From: an uncultured Paenibacillaceae bacterium
Lineage (GTDB): Bacteria > Bacillota > Bacilli > Aneurinibacillales > Aneurinibacillaceae
Assembly (NCBI GenBank): GCA_937874515.1
Contig: CALNBV010000050.1
Coordinates: 1 to 16,299 of the forward strand
Length of the DNA: 16,299 nucleotides
Reading direction: 5' to 3'
Shown here: piece by piece, positions 7,495 through 14,406 of the stretch
Position numbering within the stretch: position 1 is the stretch's first letter
Layout of the letters: the number at the start of each line of letters is the position of its first letter
Notes under the pieces: generated by a model
The model's input: the letters and a program-made list of their open reading frames with translations, nothing else
What the model was told of the DNA's origin: nothing
Database searches by the model: none
Program-made: the position numbers and the translations under genes

Positions 7495-7654
7495 CATGAA
7501 TTGTTGCAGCGACAATTTCCAGAACATCATACCGGTCAAGGGCTTGCATACCGTCACGCAAAACAATTTCCGCATTACGTTCTCTTTCCGTCAAAATCGG
7601 ATAAAGTTCAGGGGTAATGCTGTCAACTATAGTGCCAAGTGTTACGGTTTGCAC
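7469..7654 (-). CDS. Small protein of unknown function (61 aa)
   Basis: I do not recognise this protein. The reading frame extends to a GTG at 7663, but the GTG at 7654 is the better start because GAGGTG stands 6 nt before it. The 61-residue product begins MQTVTLGTIVDSITPELYPI and is acidic and probably alpha-helical in the middle (LTERERNAEIVLRDGMQALD), with no Cys and no membrane segment. Evidence that it is real: an extended -10 promoter 72 bp upstream, a dyad at the inferred transcription start, a good RBS, and a stop inside a terminator hairpin. Competing frames on the plus strand (7369-7617, 7496-7705) lack an RBS and run through the terminator. It is a separate unit between LysR and pckA. 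Confidence 0.6.
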   Translation of the reverse strand: MQTVTLGTIVDSITPELYPILTERERNAEIVLRDGMQALDRYDVLEIVAATIHEKRDVLFH

Positions 7655-7701
7655 GGTCAACACCTCATTCCATTTGGTAAAGGTAACCCGCTTTTATACC
7701 G

Positions 7702-7734
7702 ATAAGTTCTGAAACTTATAATGATATTATATCA
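7702..7734 (-). promoter_or_regulatory. Extended -10 promoter with start-site palindrome for the small protein
   Basis: On the minus strand TGATATAAT (7734-7726) is a complete extended -10 element; no good -35 hexamer is present. Transcription would start near 7719. Exactly there, ATAAGTT (7702-7708) and AACTTAT (7713-7719) form a perfect 7-bp dyad with a 4-nt spacer. This could be a repressor operator over +1 or a 5' hairpin on the mRNA. Confidence 0.5.
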
Positions 7735-7788
7735 TACTCTTTACATAAAAAAAACGTGTCCAGAACATGGCAAAAAAAACTTAAAAAG

Positions 7789-7826
7789 AAAAAGAGAAGT
7801 CCGATTAAATCGGGACTTCTCTTTTT
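7789..7826 (-). terminator. Terminator of pckA
   Basis: This is a long hairpin: 7789-7802 (A run then GAGAAGTCC) pairs with 7813-7826 (GGACTTCTC then T run), with a CCGATT/AATCGG inner extension and one bulged G. On the minus strand a T run follows the stem, 7 nt after the pckA stop. It is near-symmetric and could also stop plus-strand transcription. Confidence 0.85.
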
Positions 7827-7832
7827 GTAGTA

Positions 7833-9410
7833 TTACGCTTTAGGAGCTGCGTTTTTAATTGCGTCAGAAACGTTGTTGAATTTTTTGAAGTTATCTACAA
7901 ACAATGCTGCAAGTTTTGGAGCTTGAACATCATAAGCAGCTTTATCAGCCCATGTTTCACGAGGATCAAGTACTTCAGAGGGTACACCTGGGCAAGATTT
8001 TGGTACAGATACACCGAATACAGGATGTTCAACAAATTCGGATTTTTCTAATTCGCCGTTAAGTGCAGCAGTTACCATAGCGCGAGTGTATGGAAGGTTC
8101 ATACGTTTACCAACGCCATAAGCACCACCAGACCAACCGGTATTTACAAGATAAACTTTGGCATTGTGCTTATCGATTTTTTCACCAAGCATTTCTGCGT
8201 ATACAGAAGGAGCTAATGGAAGGAATGGTGCACCGAAGCAGGTAGAGAAAGTCGCTTCAGGTTCAGTAATCCCACGTTCAGTACCAGCTAATTTACTTGT
8301 ATACCCAGACATAAAGTGATACATTGCTTGTTCTTTAGATAATTTAGAGATTGGAGGCAATACGCCGAAAGCATCAGCTGTTAAGAAAATAACAACTTCA
8401 GGATGACCTGCTACACCAGGAATTAATGCGTTTGGTATGTAGTCAATTGGATAAGCTGCACGTGTATTTTCAGTTAAGGAGTTATCATCATAGTCAGCTA
8501 CACGGTTCTTCTCATCAACAATTACGTTTTCAAGAACAGAACCGAATTTAATTGCACGATAGATTTCAGGTTCTTTTTCTTCAGTCAGGTTAATACATTT
8601 AGCATAGCATCCGCCTTCAATGTTGAAAACGCCATTGTCAGACCAACCATGTTCGTCATCTCCAATAAGGAAACGGTTCGGATCAGCAGAGAGGGTGGTT
8701 TTACCTGTTCCAGATAAACCGAAGAATAAAGCTACATCTCCATTTTCCCCTTTGTTTGCAGAGCAGTGCATGGATAATACGCCTTTTTGTGGAAGGATGT
8801 AGTTCATTACGCTGAAGATAGACTTTTTCGTTTCACCAGCGTATTTAGTTCCACCAATAAGTACGATTTTCTTAGCAAAGTTAACAATAATGAATGCTTC
8901 TGAATTCGTTCCGTGTACCTCTGGATCTGCTTCGAAATCTGGAGCACTTACTACGGTAAATTCGGCTTGATGGGAGTTTAATTCATCTTCTGTTGGACGA
9001 ACAAACAATTGGCGGGCGAAAAGATTATGCCATGCATATTCGTTTACAACACGGATTGGCAAACGGTACGTTTGGTCTGCGCCTGCATAACCATCGAATA
9101 CAAAAAGTTCTTTACCATCAAGATAGTTGAGTACATCTTGATATAGTTTTTCAAATTTCTCAGGAGTGAAAGGACGATTTGTTGAACCCCAATCAACTTT
9201 ATCATGTACTGAGGGTTCGTCAACAATGAATTTATCTTTTGGCGAACGTCCAGTATATTTTCCTGTTTTAGAGGAAATTGCTCCAGTAGAGGTTAATTTG
9301 CTGCCGTTGTTAGTAACAGCTTTTTCAACAAGCTCCGCTACGGATAAGTTAAAGCGAATATTTTCTGAGTTCAAAATATCATTTAATTGTTTACTTGTTT
9401 TTGTATCCAT
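7833..9410 (-). CDS. pckA: Phosphoenolpyruvate carboxykinase (ATP)
   Basis: This 525-residue ATP-dependent PEP carboxykinase converts oxaloacetate and ATP to PEP, CO2 and ADP, the first committed step of gluconeogenesis in the cytosol. Family signatures are all present: GRSPKDK near residue 54 (substrate-binding Arg), MHCSANKG (about 214-221, PCK-specific metal-binding region), the P-loop GLSGTGKTTL (231-240), DDEHGW (251-256, metal-binding Asp), FLTADAFGVLPP and NTGWSGG. The length matches the Bacillus enzyme. AAGGAAAGG precedes the ATG. The gene is monocistronic: it has its own promoter with two CcpN-like boxes (glucose repression, inferred) and its own terminator. In Bacillus subtilis pckA is repressed by CcpN during growth on glucose, which the motifs here would parallel. 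Confidence 0.97.
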   Translation of the reverse strand: MDTKTSKQLNDILNSENIRFNLSVAELVEKAVTNNGSKLTSTGAISSKTGKYTGRSPKDKFIVDEPSVHDKVDWGSTNRPFTPEKFEKLYQDVLNYLDGKELFVFDGYAGADQTYRLPIRVVNEYAWHNLFARQLFVRPTEDELNSHQAEFTVVSAPDFEADPEVHGTNSEAFIIVNFAKKIVLIGGTKYAGETKKSIFSVMNYILPQKGVLSMHCSANKGENGDVALFFGLSGTGKTTLSADPNRFLIGDDEHGWSDNGVFNIEGGCYAKCINLTEEKEPEIYRAIKFGSVLENVIVDEKNRVADYDDNSLTENTRAAYPIDYIPNALIPGVAGHPEVVIFLTADAFGVLPPISKLSKEQAMYHFMSGYTSKLAGTERGITEPEATFSTCFGAPFLPLAPSVYAEMLGEKIDKHNAKVYLVNTGWSGGAYGVGKRMNLPYTRAMVTAALNGELEKSEFVEHPVFGVSVPKSCPGVPSEVLDPRETWADKAAYDVQAPKLAALFVDNFKKFNNVSDAIKNAAPKA

Positions 9411-9455
9411 TATCCCTGTCCTTTCCTTATAATTCCTGATTGGTGTCTTATTACA

Positions 9456-9489
9456 AATAGTATGTCACTTAATCAGTGAATAGTATGTC
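9456..9489 (-). promoter_or_regulatory. Two CcpN-like operator boxes in the pckA promoter region
   Basis: The 11-mer AATAGTATGTC occurs on the plus strand at 9456-9466 and 9479-9489. Read on the minus strand the sites are AGTGACATACT and TAAGACATACT. Each matches 10 of 11 positions of the remembered CcpN consensus TRTGHYATAYW. A third partial copy (AATAGTAT, 9495-9502) overlaps the -10 hexamer. The boxes cover the transcription start and early leader, where a repressor would block pckA. The consensus is from memory; CcpN itself is not in this window. Confidence 0.5.
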
Positions 9490-9492
9490 TTA

Positions 9493-9521
9493 ATAATAGT
9501 ATTTATGTTTCGATTCTGCAA
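9493..9521 (-). promoter_or_regulatory. Sigma-A-type promoter of pckA
   Basis: On the minus strand TTGCAG (9521-9516) and TATTAT (9498-9493) are separated by 17 bp, giving a start near 9486 and a leader of about 75 nt. The -35 hexamer matches consensus weakly. The position directly in front of the CcpN-like boxes supports the call. Confidence 0.5.
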
Positions 9522-9624
9522 CAGGTTGTGTCTATTTTTTTAATAGAAGGTACAGCTGGCGGATAAATTGAAAAACCGACAAACAATGTTCGATAATTCG
9601 TCACAATTTTCTAAAAACTTTTTG

Positions 9625-9633
9625 TGATAAAAT
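9625..9633 (+). promoter_or_regulatory. Extended -10 element for the YugN-like gene
   Basis: TGATAAAAT (9625-9633) is a good extended -10 with no convincing -35 upstream. A start near 9640 would leave an 80-nt leader that opens with the large dyad at 9638-9668. The rest of the 9522-9600 gap shows no gene; it is simply AT-rich DNA between the divergent promoters. Confidence 0.4.
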
Positions 9634-9637
9634 AGTG

Positions 9638-9668
9638 ACAAATAAAATATATTGTTTATTTTATTTGT
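9638..9668. repeat. 12-bp perfect AT-rich inverted repeat in the leader of the YugN-like gene
   Basis: ACAAATAAAATA (9638-9649) is repeated inverted as TATTTTATTTGT (9657-9668) with a 7-nt spacer. It starts at the inferred transcription start and contains only two G/C bases per strand across the arms. It is not a terminator, as it has no GC stem. It could be an operator or a weak leader hairpin. Confidence 0.6.
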
Positions 9669-9719
9669 TTCCTCGTTGTCCTGTTCCTGTGAATGTGATT
9701 TATAAGGGGGAATCAACGG

Positions 9720-10076
9720 ATGGTAAAAAGTAATAAGGATTTAGTAGGGGTTTCTCGTCCACTCAAAATTGTAGAAGCAGTTTTGTCGCAGCAGGGATTT
9801 AAGCGGAAAGGAAGTAAAGAAGAACCCGTTTACCGAATGAATATGCAGGATGCTTCCACTCACCAACTTTATTTATTGGATATCCCATTCAAAGAGGAAC
9901 ATGTTGCATCCATGAAGATGGTTCGTTTTGGGGAACCTTGCGTCTTACAGGGTGGGATTGTTAAGCGTTTTCCCGACTTTGAAATTCCCTTGCCAATTTC
10001 CTGGGCAGCAGAAAGCAAACTGGCAGAAGTAGCTGACTATTTATCGTGTGGAGAACAAGGATATACTAGTCATTGA
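9720..10076 (+). CDS. Hypothetical protein, possibly YugN-like
   Basis: This 118-residue soluble protein starts with an ATG 9 nt after a strong AAGGGGG RBS. I do not recognise it with certainty. The pattern of a strand-rich middle (VYRMNMQD, HQLYLLDIPFKEE), then VRFGEPCVLQGGI, resembles the YugN-like family of Bacillus (a YLRVPF strand and a LGTPFLLSH-type segment), a group without known function. There are no catalytic or metal-binding motifs, membrane segments or signal peptide; a single Cys sits in the FGEPCVLQ segment and another near the C-terminus. It is transcribed alone: an extended -10 and large dyad lie upstream and a strong terminator follows. It stands divergent from pckA across a 309-bp gap. 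Confidence 0.72.
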   Translation: MVKSNKDLVGVSRPLKIVEAVLSQQGFKRKGSKEEPVYRMNMQDASTHQLYLLDIPFKEEHVASMKMVRFGEPCVLQGGIVKRFPDFEIPLPISWAAESKLAEVADYLSCGEQGYTSH

Positions 10077-10090
10077 TATAGATTTATTTT

Positions 10091-10117
10091 AAAATCCTCC
10101 CATAAGGGAGGATTTTT
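10091..10117 (+). terminator. Terminator after the YugN-like gene
   Basis: AAAATCCTCCC (10091-10101) pairs perfectly with GGGAGGATTTT (10106-10116) around an ATAA loop, with a T run at the end. It sits 15 nt after the stop codon and separates this gene from the hydrolase that follows. Confidence 0.88.
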
Positions 10118-10156
10118 GCATCCTTTGCGTGATTAATGCTACCAGGGGGGATACAC

Positions 10157-10957
10157 ATGAACATTTATAAGGAAGTACATCAGGTGGAGCAGGCAAAAGG
10201 AACTGTGGTAATTATCCATGGTGCCGGGGAGTATTTTGGCAGGTATCAATGGTTGGCACAGAAACTGAATGAATCAGGATATAATGTCATTGGTGGAGAC
10301 TTGCCAGGATTAGGGCGTTCTTATGGAAAAAAAGGCCATATCGATGGTTTTAATGATTATTATAAAATTGTGGATGAATGGGTGAAAGAAGCCCTCCAAT
10401 TTCACATCCCGGTTTTTTTATTCGGACATAGTATGGGCGGATTAATTGTTATTCAATATATGGATAACTATAGAAATGAGAGTATAGATGGAGTGATTGT
10501 AACTTCACCCTGTTTAGGATTAGTGAGAAAAGTATCTCCCTTTTTGGAGGGGATTGTAGGAATCTTCGATCGCTTCCATCCATCATTCTCTTTGCCTTCT
10601 GGCATATTGCCTGAGTATGTAAGTAAAGATCCAGTAATTGTCCATGAGTATGGGACAGATCCCCTCATTATTAAAAAAGTGAGCGTGCGATGGTACCTGG
10701 AATTAAAAAGAGCAATGGAATCTTCAATGAAGGATAGTTCAAAATATCCCCAAATCCCTACACTGGTGATGCAGGCAGGAAAAGATAAAATTGTAGATCA
10801 AGAGAAAACCAGGAAATGGGTAGAGGGTTTATTCATCTCCCAACTTCACTATATTGAATGGCCAGAGTTATATCATGAATTATTTAATGAACCGGAAAAA
10901 GAGAAGGTATATTTGAAAATGGTTGATTGGATGAAAAAGATTGAAATCCCGGGATAA
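10157..10957 (+). CDS. Alpha/beta hydrolase, monoacylglycerol lipase/lysophospholipase type
   Basis: This 266-residue serine hydrolase is of the Hydrolase_4 (monoglyceride lipase, YtpA-like lysophospholipase) group. The oxyanion segment HGAGE is at residues 21-25. The nucleophile elbow GHSMGG is at 90-95 (Ser92), the catalytic Asp210 is in AGKDKIVD, and His240 is in ELYHELFNE. A lid-like region lies between about 115 and 190. There is no signal peptide, so it acts inside the cell on lysolipids or monoacylglycerols. An upstream ATG at 10136 is in frame, but AGGGGGG lies directly before the ATG at 10157, which I take as the start. The promoter is not obvious; only 39 bp separate it from the preceding terminator. 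The LCP gene follows 41 bp later and may be cotranscribed. B. subtilis YtpA, also encoded near pckA, makes an antibiotic lysophospholipid (bacilysocin), but equivalence is not proven. Confidence 0.88.
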   Translation: MNIYKEVHQVEQAKGTVVIIHGAGEYFGRYQWLAQKLNESGYNVIGGDLPGLGRSYGKKGHIDGFNDYYKIVDEWVKEALQFHIPVFLFGHSMGGLIVIQYMDNYRNESIDGVIVTSPCLGLVRKVSPFLEGIVGIFDRFHPSFSLPSGILPEYVSKDPVIVHEYGTDPLIIKKVSVRWYLELKRAMESSMKDSSKYPQIPTLVMQAGKDKIVDQEKTRKWVEGLFISQLHYIEWPELYHELFNEPEKEKVYLKMVDWMKKIEIPG

Positions 10958-10998
10958 ATCCATTATCGTATTAATGGGTTAAGAAGGGGAAATGAAGA

Positions 10999-12300
10999 AT
11001 GAATAAATTTATTAGATCGAAATGGTTTTCTTTTGCCCTGGTGTTACAATTTATTCTTGGAATTGTAGCAGGCAATATCGTATGGCGAGTGAATTATCTT
11101 ATCAATCATGTGACAGAAGGACAGCAAAAAGAGTATCATACAAATCGCCCTCTTTCTGTTTTAATTTTAGGTTCTGATAAAAGGGGAAGCTATGGCGGGG
11201 ATTTAACGGATGTAATGATGTTAGCTGTTTTTAATCCTCTAGAAAAGAAAGTCCGTTTATTATCTATTCCCCGGGATACCAGGGTGATTATTCCAGGTGA
11301 AAAACTTGATCGGAAAATTAATTCTGTGATGAAACGGGGAGAAGAATTAAAAGAAGAGGCGTTAGGCAAGGGAGAAACTCCTACTACCGATGGCATATCT
11401 CTTTTAAAGGAAACCATTGAAAGCATTTATGGGATTCCTGTTCAGAACTATGTGATGATTAACTTTGATAGTTTTCGCCAAACCATTGATGAGTTAGGCG
11501 GGATTGAAGTTGATGTTGATAAACGATTGCTTTATCATGATCCTACAGATGGGACGGCCATTGATTTGCAACCTGGATTACAAACCCTAAATGGGGAGCA
11601 AGCATTAGGATTTGTTCGCCATCGCCATGATGACAGGGGAATTGATTATTTTTCAACGGATTATGATCGAAACGCCCGGCAACAGGTTGTGATTCATGGT
11701 GTTTTAAATCAATTAAAAACCTTTTCCGGGATGACAAAAATATTTAATATCTTAAATGTTATCGGGGAAAACATTAAAACAGATTTATCAGTAAATCAAA
11801 TGCGAGGATTGTTTGGCGATTTTTCCAAAATGGATTCCAATAACATCATTTCTTTGACCCATGAAGGTGTTTATTGGGTATCGGAAATAAGCCGTACATT
11901 GATTCCGTTAGAAACATTGGAGAAAATTCGTTCCGTCCTTCTAGAGGCAATGAATTTAAAAGAAAAAGTTGTGTTCAGATATAATGATTCTCCTGCTGGA
12001 ATTGGATTGGAAAGGAAACCCCCTGGAGATGGAAAACAGCAACACATGGATATGAACGAAGATGATTCTGAAGCTGCTCCTGCACCAGATGAGGAAAATT
12101 CCAATGAAAAACCCAACTCTGAAAATCCTGGCAATGAGAAGAATTCCGGGTTAACTCCTGGAACTCCTATTATAGGTGGGGGGAGTCCTGATACTGACAA
12201 AGAGGAGCCACCTCAACCATCTACTCCACCAAAAGAAGAGGAAAATCCAAAAGGTTCAGACCAGGGAAGTATTCAAGACTGGATTCCTTTTGGAAGATAA
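10999..12300 (+). CDS. LCP (LytR-CpsA-Psr) family protein with Pro/Glu-rich tail
   Basis: LCP enzymes transfer lipid-linked secondary polymers such as wall teichoic acid onto peptidoglycan at the outer membrane face. This 433-residue protein has a short cytoplasmic N-terminus and one membrane anchor (about 11-30). The LCP domain follows: LILGSDKRG with Asp60, DLTDVMM with Asp71, and SIPRDTRV with Arg92 and Asp93. It continues through the INFDSFRQTIDELGGIEVDV stretch to the FVRHRH...DRNARQQ element that closes the active site. From about residue 335 the protein ends in a low-complexity tail rich in Pro, Glu, Asn, Ser and Gly, likely disordered and wall-spanning; such long tails are not universal in the family. 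AAGGGGAAATGAAGA precedes the ATG. A small hairpin (CCATTA/TAATGG, 10960-10977) lies between this gene and the lipase. Which LCP paralogue it is cannot be decided. Confidence 0.92.
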   Translation: MNKFIRSKWFSFALVLQFILGIVAGNIVWRVNYLINHVTEGQQKEYHTNRPLSVLILGSDKRGSYGGDLTDVMMLAVFNPLEKKVRLLSIPRDTRVIIPGEKLDRKINSVMKRGEELKEEALGKGETPTTDGISLLKETIESIYGIPVQNYVMINFDSFRQTIDELGGIEVDVDKRLLYHDPTDGTAIDLQPGLQTLNGEQALGFVRHRHDDRGIDYFSTDYDRNARQQVVIHGVLNQLKTFSGMTKIFNILNVIGENIKTDLSVNQMRGLFGDFSKMDSNNIISLTHEGVYWVSEISRTLIPLETLEKIRSVLLEAMNLKEKVVFRYNDSPAGIGLERKPPGDGKQQHMDMNEDDSEAAPAPDEENSNEKPNSENPGNEKNSGLTPGTPIIGGGSPDTDKEEPPQPSTPPKEEENPKGSDQGSIQDWIPFGR

Positions 12301-12310
12301 AAGAATACAA

Positions 12311-12338
12311 AAAGGGAGAGTTAATTAACTCTCCCTTT
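12311..12338. terminator. Bidirectional terminator between LCP gene and typA
   Basis: A perfect 28-nt palindrome: AAAGGGAGAGTT and its complement around an AATT centre. It lies 10 nt after the LCP stop and 6 nt after the typA stop on the other strand, with A/T-rich flanks on both sides. It should end both convergent transcripts. Confidence 0.85.
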
Positions 12339-12344
12339 AATTAT

Positions 12345-14183
12345 TTATACAGTTGCATCGCTAAATTTCGCTTGTTTTGCTGCCTTATCTCTTTCAGATT
12401 TATTTAAGTATTTCTTACGAAGACGGATGGATTTGGGAGTAATTTCGCAATACTCATCATCATTCAAGTATTCTAATGCTTCTTCAAGACTCATGATGCG
12501 AGGTGTTTTTAATTTAACTGTTTCATCTTTTGTAGCGGAACGCACGTTGGTAGCGTGTTTTTCTTTACAAATATTCACGATTAAATCATTATCCCGATTG
12601 TGTTCTCCTACAATCATCCCTTCATAAATCTCAGTACCTGGATTTAAAAATAGGAACCCTCGGTCTTCAATAGATAACATTCCATAAGTGGTGGCAGTGC
12701 CTGTAGCCATTGAAACAAGAACCCCGGCATGACGACCACCAACATTACCTTGAACAAGTGGGCGATAAGCGTCAAAGGAATGGTTCATAATTCCATAACC
12801 CCGGGTTTGGGATAAGAATTCTGTACGGTAACCAATTAAGCCACGTGAAGGGATAATAAATTCTAGACGTACACTGCCAAAGCCGTTATTAATCATATTC
12901 GCCATTTCCCCTTTACGGGTTCCTAATGATTCCATAACAGGGCCAGTGTATTCTTCTGGAATATCAATAATCAATCGTTCTGTTGGTTCACATTTCACAC
13001 CATCAACTTCACGAATAATAACTTCCGGTTTGGAAACTTGCAATTCAAAACCTTCACGTCTCATGTTTTCTATCAAAATAGAAAGGTGCAGTTCTCCACG
13101 TCCAGATACGATAAAAGAATCTGGGGTTACTTCCTCCACCCGGAGACTTACATCGGTTTCTAATTCAGCATCAAGGCGTTCTCTTAATTTACGAGAAGTA
13201 ACATATTTTCCTTCTCGTCCGGCAAATGGGCTGTTATTCACAAGGAAATTCATTTGCAGGGTAGGTTCATCTATAATTAAAAGAGGAAGAGCTTCTTGAA
13301 CATCTGCATCAGAAAGAGTATCCCCAACATTTATTTGATCCACACCAGCTAAGGCAATAATATCCCCTACAGCAGCAGTTTCAATTTCAACTCGTTTTAA
13401 TCCTTCAAAGCCAAAAAGTTTATTAACACGAACCATTTTCACATTTCCATCACGGTCAATATGGGCTATTGTTTCTCCACGCTTAATGGTTCCACGAGTG
13501 ACACGACCAATCCCAATTCGACCCAGGTAGTCATTATAATCTAGCATGGTCACCTGGAATTGCAAAGGTGCTTCTGTATCCCCCGCAGGAGAAGGGATAT
13601 GTTCGATAATGGATTCAAATAATACTTTTAAATTAGAATCTTGTTGTTCAGGGGTAGCGCTTGCTGTACCATTAATACCAGATGCATAAATTACGGGGAA
13701 TTCAAGTTGTTCTTCTGTAGCGTCTAAGTCGATAAATAAATCATACACTTCGTTTACAACTTCTTCAGGACGAGCATTTTCTCTGTCAATTTTGTTAATG
13801 ACAAGAATTGGGGTGACTTTTTGTTCTAAGGCTTTTTTCAGTACAAAGCGAGTTTGTGGCATACAGCCTTCGAAGGCATCTACAACGAGGAGAACACCAT
13901 CTACCATTTTCATAATCCGTTCTACTTCACCGCCAAAGTCGGCGTGACCAGGGGTATCCATAATATTAATGGTTTTCCCTTCGTAATGAACGGCGGTATT
14001 TTTTGCTAAAATAGTGATTCCACGTTCCCGTTCTAGATCATTTGAGTCCATCATTCTTTCCTGGATTTTTTCGTTAGAGCGAAAAGTTCCAGATTGGATT
14101 AACATTTTATCCACAAGGGTTGTTTTTCCGTGGTCGACGTGAGCGATGATCGCAATATTGCGTATGTCTTCTCTGTTTTTCAT
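12345..14183 (-). CDS. typA: Translational GTPase TypA/BipA
   Basis: This 612-residue ribosome-binding GTPase of the EF-G-like superfamily is used in ribosome assembly and stress or cold adaptation. The G motifs are complete: G1 AHVDHGKT (14-21), G2 RGIT (54-57), G3 DTPGH (76-80) and G4 NKID (130-133). Beta-barrel domain II, EF-G-like domains III and V (GRGELHLSILIENMRREGFE; PSRGLIGYRTEFLSQTRG) and the BipA-specific C-terminal domain (TEIYEGMIVGEHNRDNDLIVN, then the KSIRLRKKYL region) follow in order. The length is typical. GGGAG precedes the ATG. A sigma-A-like promoter is at 14227-14256, and the gene stands alone, convergent with the LCP gene. Confidence 0.97.
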   Translation of the reverse strand: MKNREDIRNIAIIAHVDHGKTTLVDKMLIQSGTFRSNEKIQERMMDSNDLERERGITILAKNTAVHYEGKTINIMDTPGHADFGGEVERIMKMVDGVLLVVDAFEGCMPQTRFVLKKALEQKVTPILVINKIDRENARPEEVVNEVYDLFIDLDATEEQLEFPVIYASGINGTASATPEQQDSNLKVLFESIIEHIPSPAGDTEAPLQFQVTMLDYNDYLGRIGIGRVTRGTIKRGETIAHIDRDGNVKMVRVNKLFGFEGLKRVEIETAAVGDIIALAGVDQINVGDTLSDADVQEALPLLIIDEPTLQMNFLVNNSPFAGREGKYVTSRKLRERLDAELETDVSLRVEEVTPDSFIVSGRGELHLSILIENMRREGFELQVSKPEVIIREVDGVKCEPTERLIIDIPEEYTGPVMESLGTRKGEMANMINNGFGSVRLEFIIPSRGLIGYRTEFLSQTRGYGIMNHSFDAYRPLVQGNVGGRHAGVLVSMATGTATTYGMLSIEDRGFLFLNPGTEIYEGMIVGEHNRDNDLIVNICKEKHATNVRSATKDETVKLKTPRIMSLEEALEYLNDDEYCEITPKSIRLRKKYLNKSERDKAAKQAKFSDATV

Positions 14184-14226
14184 TATTTATATTTACTCCC
14201 TTCAAATCAAACACCATAACTATACT

Positions 14227-14256
14227 ATTTTAATCTTTTACCTATTGTCCTGGCAA
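14227..14256 (-). promoter_or_regulatory. Sigma-A-type promoter of typA
   Basis: On the minus strand TTGCCA (14256-14251) and TAAAAT (14232-14227) are 18 bp apart; each matches five of six consensus bases. The leader to the ATG is about 35 nt. Confidence 0.55.
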
Positions 14257-14321
14257 GTAAACTTATAAGGAAATATTTTCTTTTTTGTCTTATTTTGCCC
14301 AAAGTCTTAGCTGCACTTACA

Positions 14322-14352
14322 CGTAAAAGAAAGTTTTATACTTTCTTTTACG
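14322..14352. repeat. 13-bp perfect inverted repeat upstream of the radical SAM gene
   Basis: CGTAAAAGAAAGT (14322-14334) and ACTTTCTTTTACG (14340-14352) are perfect complements around TTTAT. No T run follows, so it is not an intrinsic terminator. A -10-like TATACT at 14364-14369 puts the centre of the dyad near -39 for the radical SAM gene, the place of a regulator that overlaps the -35 region. It could also act on typA from a distance. Confidence 0.65.
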
Positions 14353-14363
14353 GTAAAAAAGGC

Positions 14364-14369
14364 TATACT
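14364..14369 (+). promoter_or_regulatory. Putative -10 of the radical SAM gene
   Basis: TATACT stands 37 bp before the ATG, with no good -35 at 17 bp because the dyad right arm occupies that place. A second -10-like TATAAG (14381-14386) is also possible. An activator-dependent promoter would fit (inference). Confidence 0.35.
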
Positions 14370-14406
14370 AAAAAATCTACTATAAGGTTAAAGGGGAAGA
14401 AGAGTC

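Noticed and set aside
7369..7705. Plus-strand frames across the LysR 3' end and the small ORF
   Set aside because: They run through a strong terminator, lack an RBS and compete with a better minus-strand gene.
9566..9584. Catabolite-responsive element (CRE) candidate upstream of pckA
   Set aside because: TTGAAAAACCGACAAACA resembles the motif but the central CG is displaced by 2 nt relative to the consensus.
9565..9600. LexA/DinR-like CGAAC...GTTTG in the pckA upstream gap
   Set aside because: The half-sites are separated by 3 nt instead of 4 and one half is imperfect; there is no SOS gene nearby.
9601..9627. Rex/CRP-type redox operator TCACAA...TTGTGA
   Set aside because: Rex boxes have the halves in the opposite order with a short spacer; here a 15-nt spacer separates them, so only a generic dyad is reported.
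11871..12200. 109-aa minus-strand frame opposite the LCP tail
   Set aside because: Its Ser/Phe/Gly/Pro-rich product simply mirrors the Pro/Glu-rich tail codons on the other strand, and there is no RBS or family match.
12946..13299. 117-aa plus-strand open frame opposite typA
   Set aside because: It lies wholly within the well-conserved typA gene, has low-complexity Ser/Arg composition and no RBS; it is an antisense shadow.
14278..14295. Spo0A box (TTTGTCTTA)
   Set aside because: Only seven of nine bases fit the consensus and the gene context is not sporulation.
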